NCBI RefSeq assembly: GCF_030272615.1
Contig: NC_081415.1
Span: 422,185,757-422,249,756 of the forward strand
Direction of reading: 5' to 3'
DNA length: 64,000 nt
From: Cryptomeria japonica
Lineage: Eukaryota > Streptophyta > Pinopsida > Cupressales > Cupressaceae
The notes under the pieces were generated by a model. That model was not told the origin of the DNA, ran no database searches, and saw nothing but the letters and a program-made list of their open reading frames with translations. A program made the position numbers and the translations under genes. How positions within the stretch are numbered: the stretch's first letter is position 1; every line of letters starts with the position of its first letter. Below are positions 9,791 through 20,600 of the stretch, one piece after another.

Positions 9791-10561
9791 ATCATTCTGA
9801 CAATCTCTGGCATAGTGACCATACTTATCACATCTGAAGCAACGAATGTGAGAGGAATCTCTTGACTTCTTCCTTGGATCATAGGAGGAGGATCTAAAAT
9901 CTTTGCTTCTCTTTTCTTTCTTCCAATGTCCACCTTTCCTAGATTTAACTAAGAGAACATGATTATCTTTGTGAGAGTTCTTGAGTTTTCCTCTTACCTC
10001 AATTCAAGATTCCTCTTTGATGCAATCAGATTGAAGACGCTCAAAGTTGGGACGATCGGCTCTTCCAACAATGCTACGAATGAATGGTTCCCTTTCATCA
10101 GGTAGACCATTTAATGCAATCATAACAAGATCTTTATCCGAGATTTTGCAATCAAGAGTACTTAGCTTGTCCTTTAGTTCATTGATCTTCATGAAGTAGG
10201 CTATGATTGAGTCTTCTTCTTTCATTTTCATGTGAAGAAGCTGCTGTCTTAGAGCAAGAGCCCTGCTGAGGTTGTTGACTTCATACATCCCTTCCAAGTG
10301 TTTGATCATTTCCCTGGCAGACACAAACTTTGATATGACAGTGACAAGATGATTCTTGACGGACTCAATTATGATCTTCCTAGCCTTGAGGGAATCTTTC
10401 TTGAACTGTTTCAGCTCTTCAGCATCTTCTGGAGGAGACAACCTTTCTTCTTCTACAAATTTCAGCAGATCATTCTCTTCAAGGATCAATAGAATACGGA
10501 CTTTCCAAGCAGCAAAATCAAGGGCTCCATCAAGTCTATCTTCAGCCCTCAAACTTGACAT
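9791..10561 (-). pseudogene. Copia gag with CCHC zinc knuckle, one stop
   Basis: The start is the ATG at 10561-10559 (MSSLRAEDRLDGALDFAAWK); a longer non-ATG opening is less likely. The protein has a UBN2/retrotransposon gag-type core (LDGALDFAAWKVRILLIL, ALALRQQLLHMKMKEEDSI, LNGLPDEREPFIRSI). An in-frame TGA lies at 10004-10006. The frame then continues to the zinc knuckle CFRCDKYGHYARDC (9800-9841; C-x2-C-x4-H-x4-C). Gag forms the particle and binds RNA. The ATG is about 70 bp downstream of the primer site. Confidence 0.9.
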
Positions 10562-10629
10562 TTTAATCTGAAAACAAACAACAGCTATATGCAACAAATG
10601 ATTTACTAAAATCAGAAGTTAGTGACACC

Positions 10630-10644
10630 TTAGCTCTGATACCA
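10630..10644 (-). other. Primer binding site, tRNA-iMet
   Basis: On the minus strand TGGTATCAGAGCTAA begins directly next to the 5' LTR end with no gap. It matches the usual plant Copia initiator-Met primer site. Confidence 0.92.
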
Positions 10645-11304
10645 TGTAATTTTTGTGCCCTAGATTAGTAATCAGAATTATATCCTTTAATTATGCCCTA
10701 GTTTGTAATCAGATTTGTAACATTTTAGTAAATCATAATTTAATAAACTCAGAAATGGAGGAAGTAAACAAGAGACAAACACAAATATCCTGGGAAAACC
10801 TCCAAGGAGGAAAAACCCAGCATTAAAGACCCACAAGTCAGATTATATATTCTTCCTTAATAACACAAGTACAATACTTAGCTTCCTTGACAAATCTGAA
10901 TCCTTCTTGTATGACAGATCTATACTGCTAAGCTCTTCAAGTCTACACCAAAGATTGCCTTTGTCCTCTAGAACAAGTTCGCATAAGTCCAGACAATTTC
11001 GCACCCTCCTAGTGTAAGTTCTCACTTTTCATGCAGAGCTGATTCGCTTAATACTTGATGATATTGTCTTTGCAAAGTATCTTTATTTATATGCGTCTTA
11101 ACCTTTATTGTTGCAAGTCGGCCTCCTTCCTTTTTGGCGCCAATATTGTTATTGTGGCGTGGGGTTTTAGGATGGCGTGCAAGCATAGGGCTGGGCTTTA
11201 TCTTGGGGGCACGTTACCCTTTAGGATAGGGCCCAGTCCTAAATGGGTTCGGATGTTGCGTTAAGGCAATCCGAACCCCTATATTAACCTAGTTACAAAC
11301 AACA
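10645..11304 (-). repeat. 5' LTR of Copia element (660 bp)
   Basis: Same length as the LTR at 4797-5456, with about 20 substitutions and no length difference. It is followed by target-site duplication AACAT at 11305-11309. Confidence 0.93.
11084..11092 (-). promoter_or_regulatory. TATA box in Copia 5' LTR
   Basis: On the minus strand ATATAAATA lies about 210 bp inside the LTR from its 5' end. It is conserved in the other LTR at 5236-5244 and similarly placed in the related solo LTR. Confidence 0.6.
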
Positions 11305-11309
11305 AACAT

Positions 11310-12334
11310 CACAAGCCAATTGATTTGGTTTATTTTCAACATCATACATGTCATGAAACTTTTCCCCAAAGTGAAAATAAAGTTATTAAAGCATTAAAGG
11401 GAGAGAAAAATAAGGGATAATACGATCCATTTGTTAAAATGGAGATTAATGAGGAATATTTATGATAACTCTTTTAAAAAATAGGAACACTTGTATTCAT
11501 TAATTAATGGTAAATGCAACCTTTGTGAAAGGGTGTGATGGTTTAGACAACATCCCTTGAAGGTTATATAAAACAATTATGTGAAATTTGGAAAGGGCAT
11601 GGAGATCACTCAAGGAAGGAGTGGTTTGGTGAGCAATGGACGTTGGAGAATGGGGTAGACAAAGTGTGTCCAAGTCAGGGTACAAAATACACTTTGGATT
11701 GTCTTCTCTAGGGTTATAGTGCATAAGCATGGTGCATGTAGGCATGTTTTGTATTTTTACATAGGTTCTCTAGAGTGTGCCAATGCTATGAAGGCCAAGA
11801 CCATTGAAATAGTCCTAGGGTGAGAGTGGCCTCTCCAAGTGCTTTGATTTAGATAAGTATTCAAAACCATTGATGTTAAAAGATTTTGGGAATATTATAC
11901 ATATGTTTTTGACATTAATTTGATTGAATTAAGTGATTGTGCTATTCAATTTACTTAGTTAATTATTTACGTTTATATTTGCTATATTATCACATGTTTA
12001 TAGTGGTTATTTATATCTATTTTGATACCATTACATAGTCCATATTATCCTAACTCTAATATTTACTATATTAAATCCATTGCTAATACTTAAGCAACTT
12101 TGGGAAAACAAGTGATATTACAATACAAGGTCAATACATCCTTCCTACTACACCCAACTTGGACATAGAAAGAGGATGAACAAAGTTAGATTGAATAAAT
12201 TGATTACCCACATAAGCTTTTGATCATACACTCGTAGATTGATCTAACATCAAAGCCCCACCACAACAGGGTTAATGTTGAGAAAAACACCAAAACTCAA
12301 CCTTGAGACAACTACATTCAACTGAACAAAACCT
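11310..12334. other. Unclassified spacer between two Copia elements
   Basis: I see no supported gene or repeat family. Open frames are short with no recognisable motif. It is the right-hand continuation of the site into which the Copia at 4797-11304 inserted. Confidence 0.4.
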
Positions 12335-13116
12335 TTTTAGGATTAGCGGTGATATTCACCATGCAATTCTTTTAGACTATTGTAGTTTGTTTATTTAATA
12401 GTTGGTTAATTGTGTGTACATCTCCAAGCATCATGGTAAGGGCTAACTTGGATGTCCACATATGGCTGGGGGTGTTTATAATTAATTATTCTTCTCTAGG
12501 TGACTTGGAATATGTGCGAATGGGGCATAGTTTGGGCCTCCCATTGTAAGGCATCATTGGACACTTGGCATGAAGTGAAAGAGAATTAATGAAAATTTAT
12601 GATGTTAGAAAATGTGTAGGAAGTATCTCTGATGATGTGGAAGAAGCTGGTTGTATTTTTTGGATTTGTATGGTTGTTATTTTGTCCTTTAGTGTGTTGT
12701 TTTTTCTCTAGTGAAGTTGAATGATAGAGTCCAAGAGAAAAGTCCTAAAGCTTTTAGGAAGATGCGTGTAACTCCTAGGCACATGTTATGTGGTCTCTTT
12801 TGCATGTTGACTACTTGGCTCATGGTTTGAGTCTATTGTATTGATTATGGCTCCATGAATTATATATGCCTATATATCGAGGCCTTGGATTAGTGGTTGT
12901 ATGGTTAAATAGGTGATGTTATGTTGTTGGATTGAAGGGGGAAGTATTGAGATTAATACAAAACTTGAACTCTCTTTGGTGGTGGGGCTTTTTATTTCAA
13001 ACTATTTTTCCACATATATCAATGTTCTTTGGCATTGCATGTTCTATCTTTGTTAAATGGTTTGTGTGCATTAAGGACAAATAGTTGTTACTGTATTTTT
13101 ATCCAGGTTATCAACA
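12335..13116 (+). repeat. 5' LTR of old Copia element
   Basis: Aligns with 17130-17890 from TTTTAGGATTAGCGGTGATATT (TGTTAGA... in the other copy, here split) to the terminal ATCAACA. It is followed at 13119-13130 by TAGAATTAGAGC, a decayed Met primer site. Confidence 0.8.
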
Positions 13117-13232
13117 TTTAGAATTAGAGCTTGGTTGGCTTGATCAGAAAGAGGGATGCTTCTTTTGGAGTGATGCGTGTTTTTAGTTGCATTGGGAGCT
13201 TTTGTGCAGTTCAAATTTAGGTGATAGAGATC

Positions 13233-13860
13233 ATGGCTAACACATCTTGTATGGAGATGAAAAAGTTCAATGGCATAGGCTATGAACTTTACAAGTTGAA
13301 GATGAAGTATCTCTTGGAAGAAAAGGATCAACAAATAGCAATGAAAAATGAGAACTTGATGATACATCAAATGTAGGCTAGATAAGGCAAGACAAAAAGG
13401 CCAAAGTTACTATAAGTGTTTTTTTAATGTTTTATTCAATGCTTTTAGTGATATTGCATGTCAATTTTGGAAGAGAATAGGTAAAATTTATTAAACTAAG
13501 AGGCTTGTTAACAAATTATATTTTAAAAGGAAATTATATTCATTAAAAAGGAAGGAGTCTTTTACAAAATACTTGAATGCTTTCAATTTAATCTTAAGAT
13601 AGTTATACTTTATTGATGTTAAGAATGAGGAAGAGGATAGATGTATTTTGCTACTATGTTTATTATTTGATTCTTGAGGAGGCAATGTATACGACCCAAG
13701 GAAAAAGGTGGTGGCAAGCAAAAGGGGGTTAAGGGTAAGTCTAAAAGATATATAGGGTACGAGGGTAGATCCCAACCCCTTGGTAAGAGTAGGTTGAGAT
13801 GTTGGGATTGCAATAAGTAGCACCATCTTAAGAAGGAATGCGGAAATGAAAAAGAATGAC
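13233..13860 (+). pseudogene. Copia gag remnant with zinc knuckle
   Basis: The ATG at 13233 opens MANTSCMEMKKFNG followed by a Copia gag-like YELYKLKMKYLLEEKD; the frame stops at 13375. Near 13800-13841 a zinc knuckle can be read as CWDCNK-stop-HHLKKEC, so the C-x2-C-x4-H-x4-C spacing survives around a TAG. The stretch between is out of frame. Confidence 0.72.
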
Positions 13861-13924
13861 GATTCCTATATCGATAAATTATTGGATGATGAAGGTGGTG
13901 ATGTATTGTTTATTTTAGTTAAAT

Positions 13925-14140
13925 CCCCTTATGATGATGCTTGGTTAATAGATTTAGGTGCATCCTACCATATGATTTTTCATCATGGGTGATTCTTGGC
14001 ATACAAAGCATATGATGGTGGGAAGGTTTTCCTTGGGGATAACAATACACATAAGATTGTTAGTCGGGAAGAGGTAAACTGGTTTCTAGTGACAGTGAGT
14101 GAAAACTCTCATCAATGTATTGAGCAAGAAATTTGATTTT
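13925..14140 (+). pseudogene. Copia protease remnant
   Basis: Reads DAWLIDLGASYHM, where the catalytic Asp-Ser-Gly has become Asp-Leu-Gly, then VFLGDNNTHKIV, the usual downstream strand of Copia proteases. A stop follows the His-rich portion. Confidence 0.7.
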
Positions 14141-14314
14141 TGCTTCCAAAATGAATGATTTTGGGGTGCATGTGACTTCTGAGAAGAGTGGATACAGGTT
14201 GACTAGAGGAAATTGGTTAGCTAGGGGCACATGATGTGAAACTTTGTTTAGGATGGAGGCATTAACATTTTGTAAGTTTGTGAATGTAACTTAAAACTTT
14301 GATTCTTGTTAACT

Positions 14315-15190
14315 ATAGCATGATAGACTTGGTCATAATGGTGAAGAGGGTTTTAAAACTTTCATTAATAAAAAGATGGTTGATGGTTTGTTTGGGTATA
14401 TTTGTTAATTTTAACTTCTGCTGAACATTATGAGTTTTGTAAACAACATAAAATATCTTTCAAATTTGGTAAGTCTAGAGAAAATCAAGTTTCTGAAGTG
14501 ATTCATTGTGATGTGTTTGGTCCTATTAATGTTTTTTCCATTGGTATATCTTGCTATTGTGTTACTTTTATTGGTGACTTCTCAAGCTACACTTGGATTT
14601 ATTTTTTTAAGCATAAATTTGTTGTGTTCTATAGGTTCAAAGAATTTAAGGCACTTGTAGAGAAACAAACAAATAGGAACAAAAAGGTTTTAAGATTAGG
14701 CGATGGTAGCATTGCTCTAGGAATTTGATGATTATTTTAGATATACACGTATATTGGGTAGAAGACTTCTCCATACACTCCACAACAAAATGAAGTTGCA
14801 AAATGGATGAATAGAACTTCGATGAGTAGAGTTAAAAACATGCTAAATCGTGCTAAGTTGGAACAACGTTTTTGAGCTAAGATTGTACACATTTCTTGTT
14901 ATCTGGTAAATAGAACTCCTACATTTGCTGTAGTTGACAAAACACCTCACGAGGTATGGATGGGTAAAAGCCCAATAGTTTCACTTTTCAAAATATTTGG
15001 TAGTGAAACTTATGTTCATGTTCCAAATGAGAAACGTTCTAAGCTAGATGTCAAGGCTAACAAGTGTGTGTTTAAAGGTTATGACAAGAATATAGAAGGT
15101 TGTAAGCTTTGGGATTTTGTAGCACTGAAAATGGTTTATTTTAAGGATATGATTTTCAAAGAGCTTAGAGTATTCCTAGATGTTGAATAG
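14315..15190 (+). pseudogene. Copia integrase remnant
   Basis: A zinc-binding start reads HDRLGHNGEEGFK near 14320, and the CC half follows in EHYEFCKQHK. The core reads VIHCDVFGPI (first catalytic Asp) and YTWIYFFKHK. The second Asp region is damaged (KVLRLGDGS), and 'TPQQNEVAKWMNR' near 14776 places Lys where the catalytic Glu is expected. At 14960-15190 the C-terminal part is open: KSPIVSLFKIFGSETYVHVPNEKRSKLD...KCVFKGYD. A frameshift separates the two open parts. Confidence 0.82.
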
Positions 15191-15429
15191 CCTCAAGAAA
15201 AATCAAAGAAGACAATCCATTTTGAAACTAACAATGAAGAGAAGAAAGATGCACGTGTAGGACAACAAGATGGATAAGGAGAGGAGGAAGAAGGGTTAGA
15301 GAAGAGTTTTAATAAGGAACAATAGGAACCTCTTGTTACACCTCTAAGAAGGTCCACTAGACAATGGAGACCCATTTAAAAGGTATAGCCCATTTGGTTT
15401 CGATTGTGTCTCTGTATTATAATGTACTG

Positions 15430-16296
15430 GCAATGAACCTAGGTTTTTGAAGGAAGCTCTACCTTAAAAGGAGCATGAATCTTGGTTAGAGGCCATGAGA
15501 GATAAAATTAAGGCCTTGGATAGATGTGAGATTAAGACCTAGTTGAGTTGTTTGAGGGGAGGAAGTCCATTAGTTGCAAGTTGAAGTGGGTACTCAAAAG
15601 ATTTTTATAGAAGATGGAAAGTTGGATTGTTACAAGGCTCAATTAGTGGCTTGGGTAGATGTGAGATTGAAACCTAGTTGAGTTGTTTGAGGGAGGAAGC
15701 CCATAGGTTGCGAGTTGAAGTGAGTATTCAAAAAGATATATGGAGAAGATGGCAATTTGGATTGTTATAAGGCTCAATTCGTGGCTAAAGGTTACTATTA
15801 GGTTGAGGAAGTAGATTTTCATGAGACTTTTTGGTTGTGGCTAAGTTAACCTCTATTCAATTCCTATTATCTATTGTTGTTGTTTATGACTTAGAGGTAG
15901 AGCAAATGGATGTCAAAACTGCATTCTTGCATGGGGATCTTTATGAAAAGATTTATATGAAATTTTGGTTAAGGGAAATGAGCATTTAGTTTGTAGGTTA
16001 AAGCAGTCTTTGTGTGGGCTGAAGTAATTTTCATGTATGTGGTATCAAAGATTTGATGCATTTACATTGGAGTTTGGTTTTGTTAGAAGCGAAGTAGATT
16101 GCCATGCATCTTTTGAATTAATTGATGATTGGTTGTTAATCATTGTCTTGTATGTGCATGTTATGTTATTTGTCGGGAACAAATGGATGAACAAATGGAT
16201 GATTAAAGAGCTTAAAAATAGGCTATTTGGTACTTTTGATATGAAAGCTTTAGGGGTTGCTAAATATATTTCGGCTATGGAAATTTGTAGGGATTG
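15430..16296 (+). pseudogene. Copia reverse transcriptase remnant with internal duplication
   Basis: RT motifs survive as 'FLKEALP', 'GCKWVF'-type segments, 'EQMDVKTAFLHGDL' near 15900 and a damaged active site LYVHVMLFVGN near 16150, where the YVDD Asp residues are His and Val. A 135-bp tandem duplication (15521-15655 and 15656-15790) repeats the N-terminal RT segment. It is clearly inactive. Confidence 0.82.
15521..15790 (+). repeat. 135-bp tandem duplication inside RT remnant
   Basis: Two adjacent copies share 'tagatgtgagatt', 'cctagttgagttgtttgag', 'gttgcragttgaagt' and 'aaggctcaatt'. The period is 135 bp, a multiple of three. The copies differ at many positions, so the duplication is not recent. 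Confidence 0.85.
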
Positions 16297-16319
16297 AGTT
16301 AACATGAAGCTTTGGTTGA

Positions 16320-17041
16320 ATTGAAGGAAGTATGTTGACAATATTTCCCAACATTTTTCAATGCAAGATTACAAACTTGCAAAAATTTCCTATTATAAGC
16401 ACTAGGCTTTCTTTGGAACAATATTCTAAGTTGGATGATGATCTTGAAGAGATGCATAATTCCTCTAGTGCAATCAGGAGTCATGTGTGCAATTGTATGT
16501 ACAAGACCAAACATTGCCCAAGCAGTGGGAGTTATAAGAATGTGTAAGGAACACTAGACCTATGTTAAGAGGGTTTTCAAATATTTGCTAGGAACTTTAG
16601 ATTACCACATTTGTTATCACAGGACTAATGATGTGGACAAGGTACTTGATTTACAAGGCTTCATTTTGGTTGGATTGGAGATCTAGATACTAGGTCTACA
16701 AATGGTTATGTGTTCACTCTATTGGCAAAGCAGTTTTGGATGAGTAAGAGATAGTCTATGATTGCTCTTTTGACTATAGAATAATGTGGCTATAGAGACT
16801 GTGCTTAGATATTGGTTTTATTTGTATAAATGTGAATATTAGATGTTATAATTCGAGTGCAAGTTTTTTTACTAGAAACTTGGTATATTATGCTTGTGTT
16901 GAACACATTGATGTGCAATATAATTTTGTTCGCAAGATGTTAGAGGGTGGAGCGATCATAGTTCAAAAGGTTGACATTTTAGAGAATGTTGTGGATTCAT
17001 TCACCAAGTCAATGAGTATAGAGAAACTCTATTTAGTGTAG
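16320..17041 (+). pseudogene. Copia RNase H remnant
   Basis: Fragments follow the Copia RT-to-RNase H order. The words 'QYSKLDD' and 'AIRSHVCNCMYKTKH' in shifted frames correspond to the connection. The final open stretch (16832-17041) has the RNase H tail 'ARNLVYYACVEHIDVQYNFVR'-like region and 'ILENVVDSFTKSMS'. Multiple stops and shifts make it non-functional. Confidence 0.7.
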
Positions 17042-17129
17042 GGAGTTTATGGGCCTCGCTTATGCTAACACAATTCTTTTTCTTATGTTCCCTATTGTGC
17101 TATAACAATGTAAAAATCAAATGGAATAA

Positions 17130-17890
17130 TGTTAGAACTATGGGTGATATTAACCTTGCAATTCCTTTGAATTATTTAACTTAGATGTCCATGTGAGCTT
17201 GGGTGTGTTTATAACTAATTATTATTCTCTAGGTGACTTGGAATAAATAAGGGGCATAATGTGGGAGGAAGCATTGTAAGACATCATTAGGCATTTGGCA
17301 TGAAATGGAAGAGAATTTATGACAATTTATTATGTTATAAGATGTTATGATGTGTAAGAAGTTGATTGTTTTTTTTTGGACTTGGGTGGTTGTTATCTTG
17401 TTCTTTAGTAGATTGTTTTGGTCCTCTAGTGAAGTTAGAAGATCAAGTTCACATGTAAGGTCTTGAAGTTTCTAGAAAGATGCTTGTAACTCCTAGACAT
17501 ATCTTACAGTCTCTTTGTATGTTGACTATTTGGCTCATGGTTTGAGTCTACTGTATTGGAAAACATTTATGGTTTCTTGGATTACATATGTCTATAGATT
17601 GAGGCCTTAGGGTAGCAAAATGTATGGTTTTACAAGTTATGTTGTTATGCTATTGGAACGTTGTTGATTTGAAGGAGGAAGTTGTGTTGATGTACTTTAC
17701 ATGTGAGATTAATACGAACTTGTGTTTTTTTGGTGGTGAGATTTTTTACTTGAAAGAGTTTTTGCTTATGTATTGCAAGTTCTTTGCTTAAGTGTTATTT
17801 CCATTTCCCTACATGTTGTATCATTGTTAAATGAATTTGTAAGTACTAAGGAACAATAGTTTTTGTTGTATTTTACCTAGATATTAAAAA
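17130..17890 (+). repeat. 3' LTR of old Copia element
   Basis: Starts TGTTAGAACTATGGG, the intact form of the LTR start, and ends near 'tagatattaaaaa' aligned to the other copy's ATCAACA. It is diverged from the 5' LTR by many substitutions and small indels. Confidence 0.78.
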
Positions 17891-18440
17891 AATAGGAGAA
17901 AGCACGGGGAAGGAGTAGATTGGGGCAAAATGATTTGCCTATAAACAAATTGATGCAACACTCCGACAACAATCGAAGAGACAACAATAGAAGGTGATCC
18001 CATAAGGAGGATCAAGTTAATTTAGATGGGAGATCTATGAGTACACATTAGAGCAATAGAAGTTCCATTTGAGTATTTTATCCATTTGAAATTATTGAGT
18101 TGTTATTTTACTATTGAAAATTTTAGCATCTTTTGGTTTGTATGTTATTTTTAGCTATATTTGATTTACTTGTATTTTAATATTCAAATATTAATATATG
18201 AATTATTTTAATAGTTGTTTTCTTGTAGTCCCAAAAATTTGGAAATGTTTTTGGCATACTTGAAACTTGTCCCCTTATCTTTGCATCCATGTATCTCTCA
18301 AAACTATGAGAAACACAACACAAAAGTGTTTGTAATTGCTTCTGGATGATGCAAAAACTCTCACACAATCGAATCTAGAAGCAATTACAGAACAATATGG
18401 GTTGTGGAAATCTAATATCATTAACACAAAAGTGATTTGT
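17891..18440. other. Spacer with an inverted repeat
   Basis: There is no coding signal. It contains a 13-bp perfect inverted repeat TGTAATTGCTTCT (18331-18343) and AGAAGCAATTACA (18377-18389), extending to about 18 pairs with two mismatches. The outer word AACACAAAAGTG occurs at about 18316 and 18424. Confidence 0.45.
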
Positions 18441-18593
18441 TGTAATGTCCCCTTTTGGTATTGCTCTAAATCTTACCCTAAAATCACAAATTCCATTAAA
18501 ATAAGAATTGTAAGATAGTTAGAGGTATAATTTTTACCATTTAAAATGCCTTTTAATAAGATAAACCCTGATTTTAGTCCTGCAAACATATTA

Positions 18594-18597
<4 letters not shown>

Positions 18598-18632
<35 letters not shown>
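18598..18632. repeat. (TA)n microsatellite
   Basis: About 17 uninterrupted TA dinucleotides. Short open frames across it, encoding alternating Ile/Tyr, are artefacts. Confidence 0.95.
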
Positions 18633-18637
<5 letters not shown>

Positions 18638-18766
18638 TCCATTATGGTTAGTAATCACACATAGAAGTACAAATACATATAAATATCATAATTCATTAGA
18701 TAGGTTATATCACATCTATATTCATTTTTAGTATCCAATCACAATAGAGTTTGAATGGTGGAGTGT

Positions 18767-19290
18767 GATAGAATTGGTCCAAAGCAATCTTCACACTAAG
18801 CCCAAGAAAGGACACTCACACTCTTGGCCCCTAGTGGCAGGCACATTGGACATCCAGCATCGGGTGGTCTATCTAGTGGGATGCTTGTATCTGCACTCCC
18901 TATCCATGTTTCCTTATTCATCCTCTTATGACTGAGAGCATGATAGGTTGGCCCGCAGCAATCCTCACACTAAGCTCAAGAGCGGACACTCACCCTCTTG
19001 GCCCTAGGTGGCAGGCACATTGGACATCTAGCATGGGGTGTTCTACCTAGTGGGGTGCTTGTATCTGCACTCCCTATTCATATCTCCTTTGCCATCTTCC
19101 AACAATCAACCATCATAGAGGTTGGAAAGGAAATCGCAATAGGGTGCCCATAAATCCTCCTATCTAAGCCCAAGAGCGGACACTCACCCTCTTGACCCCA
19201 AGTGGCAGGCTCATTGAACATTTATCATCAGGTGGTCTGCTTAGATGGTGATCTCATATCTGCTCGCCTTTCTTGCATTTCCTTCCATTC
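18767..19290. repeat. Three ~180-bp tandem repeats
   Basis: Copies start near 18767, 18941 and 19127. Each contains 'gcggacactcac', 'cctcttgg', 'gtggcaggc', 'attgaacat/attggacat' and 'ctgcactccc' blocks. Copies 1 and 2 are closest; copy 3 is more diverged. No ORF or RNA is recognised. Confidence 0.88.
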
Positions 19291-19739
19291 CTTATATGAT
19301 TGTTTATTTGATTGATTAGCATTTCATATTGTTTATTTGATTGATTAGCATTTCATGTCATTAACTGTACCAAACACATTAGACAATATCTTCATCATGC
19401 ATACACTAAGCTAATGTCTCATGCATACCAAATACTTGTTAATGCATAGGTCTGCTGTTTATATCAATGTGATCTGCTGCTTATACTCAGATATATTTGT
19501 GTATGGGAATCCTCTCCTATTTGTTCATTCTATTCTTTTGTATTATATATTCAGAATGAGACTTGATTTCTTATCCCTATACTCATACCATATTTTACAA
19601 ATGTACTTACTAATTCCAGGCTGATGTAAATAACTCAGATTTCTGCTGAGATTATTGTGTTTTTGAGGTTTATTTATTAAAAAATACATGAAACAAGTTT
19701 AAAATCGTTAAAAATCTTTGAATTTCTTGGGTTTTTCTA

Positions 19740-19880
19740 TTTGCCGAGTCTTGGCCGAGTCTTTGCAAGTCCGGGCACCGAGTCCGAGTCCGGGTCAAAA
19801 ATCAGCTTGCTGAGTTCAAGCCGAGTCCGGGTCAAAAATCAGCTTGCCGAGTTCAAGCCGAGTCCAAGTCTTGTAACTAT
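19740..19880. repeat. CCGAGTC-rich block with 37-bp tandem repeat
   Basis: The word GAGTCCGGGTCAAAAATCAG begins at 19786 and 19823 (period 37 bp), and a third partial start is at 19860. Upstream, GCCGAGTC recurs at 19743 and 19755. It is GC-richer than its neighbours. Function unknown. Confidence 0.85.
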
Positions 19881-20600
19881 GGTTACTATATTTAAGCCCA
19901 AATCCTTACTTCTTTCCTAATCATCAACCCTAATGGAGGATGGGGAATTACTATGTTAGGGTGCTAGAAAACTAACCTCCACAAATAGGCCCAAGGGCTT
20001 CAGGACACCCGTCCATACCACCTCTTGGGGCTCACCTACCTTGTGAGATATTAATACTGCCTTTACCTAACAAAACCAACCGAATGCTTAAGGATTAGGC
20101 TATGAATATACTAATCTCTCATGTATTATGAATATATATAAAATTAAGCATAACTGTCATGTAAATCTGATTTCACTATTATTAACAAATCTAAATCTGA
20201 TTGACATTATTTCTGCTATATGTATAAATAAAGATTAAATGAAACAGCTTATATTATAGGCCATATATTTTCTTCTTATGCCTAATAGAATTCAAATATA
20301 ATATTACTATAAATAAGCATTTAGTTCATAAATAAGTTACAGCATACCAATCTGCTGTCCCAACGATGATTGCCAGTAATAATCTGATCTGCCAGTAAAT
20401 TAATATAATCTGTTCCTTCCATGATCCTTCAGTGCTGGCGTGTTCCTCTTATATCCTCCATCGGGCTTTAAAGGTGGCAACTTCCCTTTAGGGCTGTAAC
20501 CTTTGGGGTGAAATATATTTTTGGCTTCAATCTCACCTCTTAGTCGCTAATGGCTCCTTCTAATTCATGATTTTTATTAATCTTAATTAACCTTAATTCA

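Larger units (their letters stand above)
4797..11304 (-). mobile_element. Ty1/Copia LTR retrotransposon, structurally complete but inactivated
   Basis: The element is bounded by two 660-bp LTRs that differ at about 20 positions by eye (about 97% identical) and by the target-site duplication AACAT at 4792-4796 and 11305-11309. On the minus strand the order is LTR, Met primer site, gag, protease, integrase, reverse transcriptase, RNase H, minisatellite, purine tract, LTR. Integrase preceding RT defines the Copia superfamily. The single long frame is interrupted by about six in-frame stops, an oppositely oriented solo LTR (6491-7333) and a frameshift near the end. Integrase also lost one catalytic Asp. 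The copy is therefore not autonomous. Confidence 0.95.
12335..17890 (+). mobile_element. Old, heavily decayed Ty1/Copia element
   Basis: Two diverged LTRs of about 780 and 760 bp share blocks such as 'ggtgacttggaata', 'gactatttggctcatggtttgagtct' (split) and 'tgttaaatg'. A degenerate Met primer site follows the left LTR, and gag, protease, integrase, RT and RNase H remnants follow in Copia order on the plus strand. Almost every domain carries stops or frameshifts. LTR termini have decayed (the 5' LTR starts TT rather than TG) and no target-site duplication is recognisable. It is clearly older than the Copia at 4797-11304. Confidence 0.88.
18441..20600 (-). repeat. Inverted LTR-like block related to the 1269-2320 family
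   Basis: It begins TGTAATGTCCCC, the shared terminal repeat. The part at 19900-20170 is similar to the reverse complement of 1835-2110, for example 'tcatgtattatgaatatata' and 'actgtcatgtaaat'. A TATA-like GGATATAAGAG on the minus strand lies near 20450. The opposite terminus was not found, so the right boundary is approximate. Tandem repeats at 18767-19290 and 19740-19880 sit inside and may be insertions or LTR-internal expansion. Confidence 0.45.

Noticed and set aside
4797-11304. Potentially active Copia element
   Set aside because: Structure is complete and LTRs are close, but about six stops, a solo-LTR insertion, a frameshift and the loss of an integrase Asp make it non-autonomous.
18473-18731. 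ORFs with alternating Ile/Tyr on both strands
   Set aside because: They read through the (TA)n microsatellite at 18598-18632.
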